From JAODBJ01 sp963782465 (GTDB lineage: Bacteria; Actinomycetota; Acidimicrobiia; IMCC26256; PALSA-610), in NCBI GenBank assembly GCA_963782465.1, contig CAWAJR010000005.1, positions 434,001 through 498,000 of the forward strand: DNA of 64,000 nucleotides, given 5' to 3'. The notes under the pieces were generated by a model. The model ran no database searches. It worked only from the letters and a program-made list of their open reading frames with translations, and had not been told where the DNA came from. Both the position numbers and the translations under genes were made by a program. Of the stretch, positions 41,977-55,994 are shown one piece after another (the stretch's first letter is position 1; each line of letters opens with the position of its first letter).

Positions 41977-42549
41977 GTGGGCAACGAGACCGAGACCCCG
42001 GCGGAGCGCAAGGACCGGGCGGGGCAACGGGCGGCGACGCACGCGCGGATCCTCGACGCCGCCCGGGCCGAGTTCGGTGATCGGGGGTTCGAGGCCACGA
42101 CCGTGCGCGGCATCGCGCGCCGCGCCGGCGTCGACCCCTCACTCGTTCTGCAGCACTACGGCTCGAAGTCGGCCCTCTTCACCGCCGCGATCCGCCTCCC
42201 GCCGGGCGAACCACGAGAAGCGGCGGACCACCTCGTCGACGTGATCGGGGTACGGGCCGGGCCGTTGCCGCCCGAGATGCAGGCCTTGGTGCGGTCGATG
42301 CTCACCGCACCCGACGCGGCCGAAGCGGTCAGGCAGCATCTCGACGAGCGGATCGCGAACCTCGCGGTCAGCATCGGCGGCGAAGACGCCGAACTGCGCG
42401 CTGCCATTGCGGTGAGCAGCGTGCTCGGCCTCACCCTGGCCCGTCACTTCCTCGGCCTGCGCGCGGTATCGAGCGCGTCCGACGACGACGTCGTGCGCGT
42501 CGCCGGCTCCGCGCTCACTGCCGGCCTCGAACCGGGCCGCTCCGCGTAA
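41977..42549 (+). CDS. TetR family transcriptional regulator
   Basis: 190 residues. The N-terminal helix-turn-helix spans about 20-66 (ILDAARAEFGDRGFEATTVRGIARRAGVDPSLVLQHYGSKSALF). The C-terminal half is the variable ligand domain. GTG at 41977 is chosen because TAGAGT lies 7 nt upstream (41964-41969), the leaderless pattern; longer readings overlap the divergent gene. Likely autoregulated and regulating the amidohydrolase. Confidence 0.88.
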   Translation: MGNETETPAERKDRAGQRAATHARILDAARAEFGDRGFEATTVRGIARRAGVDPSLVLQHYGSKSALFTAAIRLPPGEPREAADHLVDVIGVRAGPLPPEMQALVRSMLTAPDAAEAVRQHLDERIANLAVSIGGEDAELRAAIAVSSVLGLTLARHFLGLRAVSSASDDDVVRVAGSALTAGLEPGRSA

Positions 42550-42565
42550 CGCGGGCGAACGCGAA

Positions 42566-42589
42566 ACGGCCGCCCCGAAGGGCGGCCGT
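42566..42589. terminator. Bidirectional hairpin terminator between tetR and rpsJ
   Basis: Perfect 10-bp stem ACGGCCGCCC / GGGCGGCCGT with a stable CGAA tetraloop, between two convergent genes. It would end the str operon transcript after rpsJ, confirming that rpsJ and rplC are not co-transcribed. Confidence 0.65.
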
Positions 42590-42612
42590 CGGGAACGCTG
42601 AGCCGTACGAGG

Positions 42613-42936
42613 TCAGATCTGCTGGATCTTGATCTCGATGTCGACCCCGGCGGGCAGTTCGAGCCGCTGCAACGACTCGACCGTCTTGCCGGTGGGCTCG
42701 ACGATGTCGATCAGGCGCTTGTGGATCCGCATCTCGAAGTGCTCGCGGGAGTCCTTGTCGACGTGCGGCGAACGCACCACCGTGTACCGGCGGATCTCGG
42801 TCGGCAGCGGCACCGGGCCCCGGATCTTCGCTTGGGTGCGCAACACCGTCTCGACGATCTTCTTCGTCGACTGGTCGACCACTTCGTGGTCGTACGCCTT
42901 GAGACGGATGCGAATCTTCTGGCCGGTCGGTGGCAC
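42613..42936 (-). CDS. rpsJ: 30S ribosomal protein S10
   Basis: 107 residues. KIRIRLKAYDHEVVDQSTKKIVETV, GPVPLPTEIRRYTVVRSPHVDKDSREHFEMR and RLELPAGVDIEIK are diagnostic. S10 (NusE) also joins antitermination complexes with NusB/NusG. It ends the tuf-rpsJ cluster here, with 8 bp between tuf and rpsJ, and is followed by a terminator rather than by rplC. Confidence 0.97.
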   Translation of the reverse strand: MPPTGQKIRIRLKAYDHEVVDQSTKKIVETVLRTQAKIRGPVPLPTEIRRYTVVRSPHVDKDSREHFEMRIHKRLIDIVEPTGKTVESLQRLELPAGVDIEIKIQQI

Positions 42937-42944
42937 GCCGTCTC

Positions 42945-44132
<1,188 letters not shown>

Positions 44133-44192
44133 CGGTTCTCTCGCTCGTTCCTTCGTGGACGCGTCAGTCGGTTCGGAGAGCTGCTGCAGTGG

Positions 44193-46280
<2,088 letters not shown>

Positions 46281-46448
46281 GTTCGTACGTCTCTTGGTCG
46301 GGGGGCCGAGAGGAAGGTTGCCGGAGCACAGATCGGCCGGGCGCTCCGCCCGGCCGTTTCGAGGAGGCATGGGCAGGAATGCCCACCGGCGTCACGGTTC
46401 AGTACAACCGATCGGCCTGCCCCTCTTGTTCCTGAGCGTCGAGCGGGG

Positions 46449-46919
46449 TTACCAGCGGTAGTGAGCGAACGCCTTGTTCGACTCGGCCATCTTCTGCAGG
46501 TCGTCTTTGCGCTTGATCGCCGCGCCGATGCCGTTGCTCGCATCGAGCAATTCGCCCGAAAGCCGCTCCGCCATCGTCTTCTCGCGCCGCTGACGCGAGT
46601 AGCCGACGATCCAACGAATCGCGAGGGTCGTCGCCCGGCGAGGCCGCACCTCGACCGGCACCTGGTAGGTGGCACCACCGACGCGACGGCTCTTCACCTC
46701 GAGTGGTGGGCGGACGTTCTCGACCGCGCGTTTCAACACTGCGACCGGGTCACCCTGCGTCTTGCGGCCCATGTCGTCGAGGGCCTTGTAGACGATCCGT
46801 TCGGCGGTGGAACGCTTCCCCGACAGCAGCACCTTGTTGATCAGCTGCGTGACGACGACCGACCGGTAGATCGGGTCGGGCATCAGCTCGCGCCTGGGTG
46901 CGGGACCTTTGCGGGGCAT
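46449..46919 (-). CDS. rpsG: 30S ribosomal protein S7
   Basis: 156 residues. MPRKGPAPRRELMPDPIYRSVVVTQLINKVLLSGKR and RWIVGYSRQRREKTMAERLSGELLDASN are conserved. S7 nucleates the 30S head and contacts E-site tRNA. ATG overlaps the rpsL stop (TAATG). Confidence 0.97.
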   Translation of the reverse strand: MPRKGPAPRRELMPDPIYRSVVVTQLINKVLLSGKRSTAERIVYKALDDMGRKTQGDPVAVLKRAVENVRPPLEVKSRRVGGATYQVPVEVRPRRATTLAIRWIVGYSRQRREKTMAERLSGELLDASNGIGAAIKRKDDLQKMAESNKAFAHYRW

Positions 46920-47290
46920 TAGGAGTCCTTCTTCGCGCCGTAGCGGCTGCGCGACTGCTTGCGATTGGCGACACCGCTCGCGTCGAGGGTGCCGCGCACG
47001 ATCCGGTAACTCACACCCGGCAGGTCCTTCGGGCCGCCGCCCTTCACGAGCACGATCGAGTGCTCCTGGAGGTTGTGGCCGACGCCGGGGATGTATGCCG
47101 TCACCTCGGCACCCGACGTGAGCCGGACCCGGGCGACCTTCCTGAGGGCGGAGTTGGGCTTACGGGGCGTGGTCGTGAACACGCGCGTGCACACCCCGCG
47201 GCGGAAGGGCGAGCCCTTCAGGGCCGCGGTGCGGACCTTGGTGGTCTTGGCCTGCCGTCCTTTACGGACGAGCTGCGCGATCGTGGGCAC
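46919..47290 (-). CDS. rpsL: 30S ribosomal protein S12 with Arg43
   Basis: 123 residues. S12 controls decoding fidelity and is the classic streptomycin-resistance locus. The segment usually read TTTPKKPNSALRK has TTTPRKPNSALRK here: residue 43 is Arg (codon CGT) where Lys is usual. The second loop, usually GGRVKDLPG, reads GGGPKDLPG (Gly86, Pro87), with Lys88 kept. The start is GTG with GAGGAAA upstream. First gene of the str operon. Confidence 0.97.
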   Translation of the reverse strand: MPTIAQLVRKGRQAKTTKVRTAALKGSPFRRGVCTRVFTTTPRKPNSALRKVARVRLTSGAEVTAYIPGVGHNLQEHSIVLVKGGGPKDLPGVSYRIVRGTLDASGVANRKQSRSRYGAKKDS

Positions 47291-47412
47291 GCGTTTCCTC
47301 GCAAACGTTCCGGTGGAGTGCTGGGTTCGGCTGGCGGGCGGAGATTTCGCTCCCCGAGCCGCTGTGGGGCGGGACGCGCCGGCGTTGCGGCGGGTTCGGG
47401 AGCCGACCGAAC

Positions 47413-47418
47413 AGAATA
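47413..47418 (-). promoter_or_regulatory. Putative -10 box of the str operon
   Basis: TATTCT on the minus strand, about 125 bp upstream of the rpsL start, in the 217-bp gap to the divergent membrane-protein gene. No clear -35 was found. Confidence 0.35.
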
Positions 47419-47495
47419 TCAGTGACCTGCGTTTTGGACGAGTCGGTTCTCAGGGCGGTCGGCCCGCCCGCGACAAATACGGCAATTCAGACGTA

Positions 47496-47501
47496 TAGAC
47501 T
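47496..47501 (+). promoter_or_regulatory. Leaderless -10 box of the membrane-protein gene
   Basis: TAGACT ending 6 nt before the ATG at 47508, again with no Shine-Dalgarno sequence. Confidence 0.5.
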
Positions 47502-47507
47502 TCCGTC

Positions 47508-48155
47508 ATGCGGGAGGCAGGTGGTCCACTGGAGGCCGGGCTCGACCGTGCGGTCCTCGCCGGCGCGGTGCTGCTCGGCGCGCCGCTCCTCGTGTTCGCG
47601 AACATCCCGGTGCCCGTCGTGATCGGATCGCTCGCCGGCATCACCGCGGTCGGCCTGATGCTGCGCGCGCCGGTGTCGAACCGTCACCGTTGGTGGCTGC
47701 GGGCACTCGGCGCCGACCTCGCGTTGCTGCTCGTCCTCACCGCCGCGACGCTGCTCGGGCACTTGTCGGAACCGGTCGCGCTCGCGTGGCTCGTGAGCTA
47801 CTGCGGCGCGCTCGCCCTCTACGGGTGGACGATGGAAGTGCTCGCCCGCTCGGTGAGCGATCGTCGCGGTGCACGGCGTTGGGGCGTCACAACCGCGACG
47901 GTCTTCCGCGCCTCGATCGCGGCACTCGCCGCTGAAGTCGGGGCGCTCGCCACGCACGACCTTCGTATCGTGCAGGGCGGCTACCACTTCTCGGCGACCG
48001 GGCTCGGCGGCGGCGCGTTCCTCGCCGCGATCGCGCTGCTCACCGCTCTCGTCTTACGGTGGGGGCCACCGACGCTCGGCATACGGCGCGCGCTGCAGTC
48101 GCACTTCGAGACCGAACCGCTGCGCCGGTTGCGTTCCAACCTCGCCGGCCACTGA
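47508..48155 (+). CDS. Hypothetical multi-pass membrane protein
   Basis: 215 residues, no family recognised. About five or six hydrophobic helices can be seen (residues 14-32, 36-52, 65-84, 88-108, 130-146, 165-182), joined by short Arg-rich loops and ending with a basic cytoplasmic tail (FETEPLRRLRSNLAGH). No catalytic or transport motif was seen. The ATG has a TAGACT box 6 nt upstream, so it is likely leaderless. Divergent from rpsL and convergent with the ABC permease. Confidence 0.65.
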   Translation: MREAGGPLEAGLDRAVLAGAVLLGAPLLVFANIPVPVVIGSLAGITAVGLMLRAPVSNRHRWWLRALGADLALLLVLTAATLLGHLSEPVALAWLVSYCGALALYGWTMEVLARSVSDRRGARRWGVTTATVFRASIAALAAEVGALATHDLRIVQGGYHFSATGLGGGAFLAAIALLTALVLRWGPPTLGIRRALQSHFETEPLRRLRSNLAGH

Positions 48156-48189
48156 AGGCTGCCGATCCGTTTGCGTCCCACGCGATGTT

Positions 48190-48212
48190 GAACGCGGCGA
48201 CCGGTCGCGTTC
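48190..48212. terminator. Hairpin between convergent membrane-protein and permease genes
   Basis: Inverted repeat GAACGCG / CGCGTTC with a 9-nt loop, just before the end of the permease gene. Weak candidate terminator. Confidence 0.3.
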
Positions 48213-49782
48213 ACGCGTTGGGCGACATCGCCGCGATGAGCTCCGGCTGGCGCTCGCGGGCGCGGCGCGCCGCGAACGTGACCGCGGCGAACCAGATCGC
48301 GAACGTGTACACCGCAATCGCAGGGAGCACCACACCGAGCGCGAGCAGGCCGCGACGATGCGCGACGACGACCGTGATCGCGACCGGGAGGAGCAGCAGC
48401 GCATCGGACGTGAGCGCGGCCAACGAAGCCAAGCCGACGATGCAACCCCTGCCCGTGTTGGCCTGGCGGTTGAGGAACGGGTTCACGTCGTCAGGTACGA
48501 GGATGGGCGCGAAGACCGACAGGACCGCTCCGACGCCGAACGGCACACCGCACGCCGCGAAGGCGAGACCGATCGCAAACGGCACGTAGCGCCACCCGCC
48601 AGAGATCGCCGCGAGCAACAACGCGGCCGGAACGGTCGGGAAGACCAGGGCGGGTAACCAACTCAACTCGCGGGCAACGAACTCGGCCCGCCGCGGCCCG
48701 CCGCAAACGACTTCGAGCCACAGCGAGGCGCCGTCGTGGCCGAGCTGATTGTTCGCGGCCGAGAGTGCGAAGATCCCCGACAGCGGGGCGACCAGCACGA
48801 TGCCGTCCGGGACGGAACCCGGATGTTGCAACACCTGCAGCAGGACGAACCCGGTGCCGAGCACGATCGCGACGAGCGTCACCGAGCGCCGAGCCGGCGA
48901 GCGGGCCAGGTAGCGCAGTTCCTTGCGCGTCGCCGCGTGGAGTTCGCTCCCCCGCGCCCAGGCCGCGCCGTCGTTCGCCGAGCGGTGGTCGTCGCGGCTG
49001 ACCGTGCCCGGGTCGACGAGCAGGGCCGTCACGCCACCCACCCACGCCCACGCGAAGAGAACGGTCCACGCGATCGCAGCCATGATCCCGGCCAGCGCGA
49101 CTGCAACATTCCCGCGGCTCGCGTCGACGATCGCCTGGCCGGCCAGGCCCGGCGGAGTGAACCGCAACACGTCGAACAGGCGAGTCTCCGCCTTCGAACC
49201 GAGATGGGGTGCCATCTGGGTCCCGAACCACAAACCGGCACCCACGAACGCGGCCGCGAGCACCGAGATGTCGCGCCCGCGCCGGGAACGTTGCGCCCGA
49301 ACGAGCACCGTTGCCAGCGCGCGCGACGCGCACAGCGCCATCGCGAACCCGACGGCACCGGCAAGCACCACGACCAGCCCACCCAGGCTGAAGCGCACGA
49401 AGCCGATGACGACGCCGGCGATCACGATCGCGGCGGCAACCGGACCGAACCCGATCAGCGATGCGGCAACGACGCCCTTCCGTATGTCGGCGTGCGACAA
49501 GGCAACGAGCGTCAGGCGGCTCGGGTCGACGGTTTCGTCGACACCGATGACGAGCGGGCCGAAGGTCCAGAGCCCGAACACGATCAGGTAGGTGCCCAGA
49601 CCACCGGCGCGGAACGCGAGCGCGCTTTCGTGGCCCCGCCCGGTCGCGATCGCTTCGAGCGCCGCGATACCGGCCAGGAAGAACCCGACCAGTGCGCCCG
49701 CGAGCGCGAGGCGGCCGTGACGGGTACGGGTCATGCCGTTGACGACCAGGCGCCACTTCAACGCGGCAAACGTGCGCGTCAC
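48211..49782 (-). CDS. ABC transporter permease (ABC-2-like)
   Basis: 523 residues with about 10-12 hydrophobic helices and a long polar loop near residues 270-300. It forms the membrane part of an exporter with the ATPase encoded just upstream. The GTG at 49782 overlaps that gene's stop codon (GTGA), so the two are coupled. Cargo unknown. The gene itself shows no interruption. Confidence 0.75.
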   Translation of the reverse strand: MTRTFAALKWRLVVNGMTRTRHGRLALAGALVGFFLAGIAALEAIATGRGHESALAFRAGGLGTYLIVFGLWTFGPLVIGVDETVDPSRLTLVALSHADIRKGVVAASLIGFGPVAAAIVIAGVVIGFVRFSLGGLVVVLAGAVGFAMALCASRALATVLVRAQRSRRGRDISVLAAAFVGAGLWFGTQMAPHLGSKAETRLFDVLRFTPPGLAGQAIVDASRGNVAVALAGIMAAIAWTVLFAWAWVGGVTALLVDPGTVSRDDHRSANDGAAWARGSELHAATRKELRYLARSPARRSVTLVAIVLGTGFVLLQVLQHPGSVPDGIVLVAPLSGIFALSAANNQLGHDGASLWLEVVCGGPRRAEFVARELSWLPALVFPTVPAALLLAAISGGWRYVPFAIGLAFAACGVPFGVGAVLSVFAPILVPDDVNPFLNRQANTGRGCIVGLASLAALTSDALLLLPVAITVVVAHRRGLLALGVVLPAIAVYTFAIWFAAVTFAARRARERQPELIAAMSPNA

Positions 49783-50545
49783 GCGCCACCACGCAACCAG
49801 CCGAGGCCTTCGTCTTGCGTCGCGAGGCCACCGACCAACCGGACAAACACGTCCTCGAGCCGCTCGGCGCCTCGAACCTCCGCCATCGTTCCCTGCGAGA
49901 CGATCCGCCCGTGGTCGACGACGGCAACCGCATCGCACAGTCGCTCGACGACATCGAGCACATGCGTGCTGAACACGACGGTGCCCGCCGCGGCGCAGAA
50001 GCGCTGCAGCACGCCTTGGATCGTGTGAGCCGAAACGGGGTCGACCGATTCGAACGGCTCATCGAGGAACAGGACGCTCGGCGCGTGCAGGATGGCCGCC
50101 GCGAGCGCGATCTTCTTCCGCATCCCCTGGCTGTAGTCGGCGACGAGCTTGTTCGACGCATCTTCGAGCCCGAGGACGGTGAACAGTTCGTCGACACGGG
50201 CCGCGATCGTTGCCACGTCGAGACGACGGAGCCGGCCGAGGAACGACAAGAACTCGCGGCCGGTGAGCCGCTCGAAGAGGTGCAGGTCGTCGGGGAGCAC
50301 CCCGAAGTGCGCTTTCGCGGTGACCGGGTCGGCCCACACGTCGACGCCGTCGACGATCACGCGCCCGGCGTCGGGCCGCAACAAACCGGTGATCATCCGG
50401 ATCGTCGTCGTCTTGCCGGCACCGTTGAGGCCGATCATGCCGAACAACGAACCGCCGGGACGATCAGGTCGATGCCGTCGACCGCGAGCGTCGGCCCGAA
50501 GCGTTTACGTAGGCCGTGCACGGCAACGGCAGGGGATCGCTCCAC
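49779..50545 (-). pseudogene. ABC transporter ATPase, apparently frameshifted near its N-terminus
   Basis: All ATPase motifs are present but in two frames. VAVHGLRKRFGPTLAVDGIDLIVPA is read in one frame upstream of about 50453, and LFGMIGLNGAGKTTTIRMITG (Walker A) onward in another. One extra G/C in the ACCGCC run at 50451-50456 would join them as IVPAGSLFGMIGLNG, the expected ABC sequence. Downstream, the signature is SQGMRKK and Walker B is VLFLDEP, followed by the STHV His loop. The likely start is GTG 50545. The deletion may be an assembly error; if real, the transporter is broken. Confidence 0.75.
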
Positions 50546-51009
50546 CGCGCCAGTCTCGCGGACGCCCTCTGCCTCCCCGCGCAGCCAGCCGCCGACGGAA
50601 CCGGGGACCCGCGCGTGGCGACGTTCGGCCGGCTCCACGAGATCCCACCGGTTGCCGACGACGTCGAGGAACACCACTACCCGGCCGTACGGTTCGGTAC
50701 GAGGCGACCCGACGAATTCGACGCCGGCCGCCCGCATCCGGTCGTACACCGCGGCGAAGTCGTCGACGCGGAGAATGAAGCCGACGCGACCGGCGACCTG
50801 ATCGCCGATCGCCGCGCGCTGACGTGGCCCGTCGGCGCGGGCGAGCAGGATCCCAGTCCCGGCGGACGGACGACGACCCAACGTTTCGCGCGCCCGTCCG
50901 TGGTCGCGGCCGGCGCATCTTCGACGAGTTCGAAACCGAGCGCGCCCACGAAGAACTCGATCGCGGGTTCGTAGTCCTGGACGACGATGGCGACGGCATC
51001 GAGCTGCAT
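50546..51009 (-). pseudogene. VOC / glyoxalase domain gene, apparently frameshifted
   Basis: Starts at ATG 51009 with MQLDAVAIVVQDYEPAIEFF, a normal VOC opening, and reads to RWVVVRPPG. The rest of the fold (TGILLARADGP ... GRVGFILRVDDFAAVYDRMRAAGVEF ... VVVFLDVVGNRWDLVEP) is in the next frame. One extra G in the run at 50858-50860 would restore it. After the domain, the corrected frame runs without stop into the ABC ATPase, so the end is unclear: either a fusion or a further lost base. It begins 7 bp after the PhyH gene. Confidence 0.65.
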
Positions 51010-51016
51010 GTCGTGG

Positions 51017-51781
51017 TCAACCGCCGGTCGGCGCGGCGGAGATGGCGACGCTGCGCATCAACCGAACGCGAGCGGTCGCGTTGCTTGCGATCGAGTGGAA
51101 GACCCAGGGATGAGTGACGTACACGTCGCCGGCCTTGCCGGTGCACTCGACCACTCGTAGAGGCACGCCGTGCATTTCGGCTCGTTCGTTCACCAACACG
51201 CTGTCGCGCTCCGGACCGGCGTCGTCGGAAGTGAGCGCCCGCAGCCATGGATGCGACCCCAGGAAGCCGAACTTGCAGCGCTTGTAGTCGCGCTCGCGCG
51301 TCGTCTGGAGGTATGCCGCGAACGCGCGGTGCGACCCTGCCAGTTGCGGCGTCCCTGCGCCACCGGGCTCGACGTCGTCGACCAGCGCCCACAGCTTCAC
51401 CGCGACAAGACGATGGGCCGGCAACGTCGGCGGGAAGTCGGAGTGCCAGATCTTCGACGGTACCCGCCATTGCGTTGCGTTCGGCATCGTCACCAGCACG
51501 TTGCCGAACGTCTTCGGTCGCACCCAACCGCCCGCGCCGAACAACGCGTCGAGCACGTCCTCGATCACCGGGCCACAGATCGGTGCGAACGCGGTGCTCT
51601 TCTTGCTCGTGCGAAGTCCGGTCGGTGCGTGCCGGCTCCACGTCGCTGGATCGTCGCGCCGGATCTCGTACCGCGCGTGCAATTCGCGCCAGATCACCTC
51701 GCGCATGCGCGCCGCGTCGGCAGCGGAGAACACCGCGGTGCAGCGCATGATCCCCGTCGCCGCGAACGCATCGAGGTCCAC
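51017..51781 (-). CDS. Second phytanoyl-CoA dioxygenase (PhyH)-like protein
   Basis: 254 residues, probable Fe(II)/2-oxoglutarate oxygenase. The triad is His113, Asp115 (IWHSDFP) and His229 (HPWVFHSIASN), with an Arg at 238 or 240 for the cosubstrate. It is only distantly like the PhyH protein at 39.5 kb. Substrate unknown. Start is GTG at 51781, 8 nt downstream of the 47-bp repeat copy B. It follows rpoC on the same strand after a strong terminator. Confidence 0.75.
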   Translation of the reverse strand: MDLDAFAATGIMRCTAVFSAADAARMREVIWRELHARYEIRRDDPATWSRHAPTGLRTSKKSTAFAPICGPVIEDVLDALFGAGGWVRPKTFGNVLVTMPNATQWRVPSKIWHSDFPPTLPAHRLVAVKLWALVDDVEPGGAGTPQLAGSHRAFAAYLQTTRERDYKRCKFGFLGSHPWLRALTSDDAGPERDSVLVNERAEMHGVPLRVVECTGKAGDVYVTHPWVFHSIASNATARVRLMRSVAISAAPTGG

Positions 51782-51789
51782 GACCGCAA

Positions 51790-51836
51790 CTTTGTCAGTT
51801 CAGCAACACATGATGTGGGCGAATTGACAATGTTCG
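51790..51836 (-). repeat. 47-bp imperfect palindromic element, copy B
   Basis: Sits between the rpoC terminator and the PhyH-like start codon. Nested inverted repeats: TTGTCA / TGACAA, TTC / GAA and CACAT-C-ATGTG. It shares 38 of 47 positions with copy A at 17655-17701, in the same orientation relative to the flanking genes. Confidence 0.6.
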
Positions 51837-51851
51837 AGCGCCCGGGCGCGG

Positions 51852-51880
51852 GTCGGCCCCGGCACAGGGCCGGGGCCGAC
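51852..51880 (-). terminator. rpoBC terminator hairpin
   Basis: Perfect 12-bp stem GTCGGCCCCGGC / GCCGGGGCCGAC with a 5-nt loop, starting 25 bp after the rpoC stop. The strongest hairpin in the window, without a T-run. Confidence 0.7.
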
Positions 51881-51905
51881 ACACATCACTCTGGGATGGC
51901 GACCG

Positions 51906-55940
<4,035 letters not shown>

Positions 55941-55994
55941 AAATGCCCCCTCGGCATTGCCGTGGTAGCTGGAGCGGATAACCGGAAAACCGGA

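Noticed and set aside
47291..47507. tRNA gene in the gap before rpsL
   Set aside because: No T-loop or cloverleaf pattern could be found; the gap holds promoter-like sequence only.
50440..50470. Programmed ribosomal frameshift in the ABC ATPase
   Set aside because: No slippery heptamer or downstream pseudoknot is evident, and two similar one-base losses occur nearby and in rpsM; an indel is simpler.
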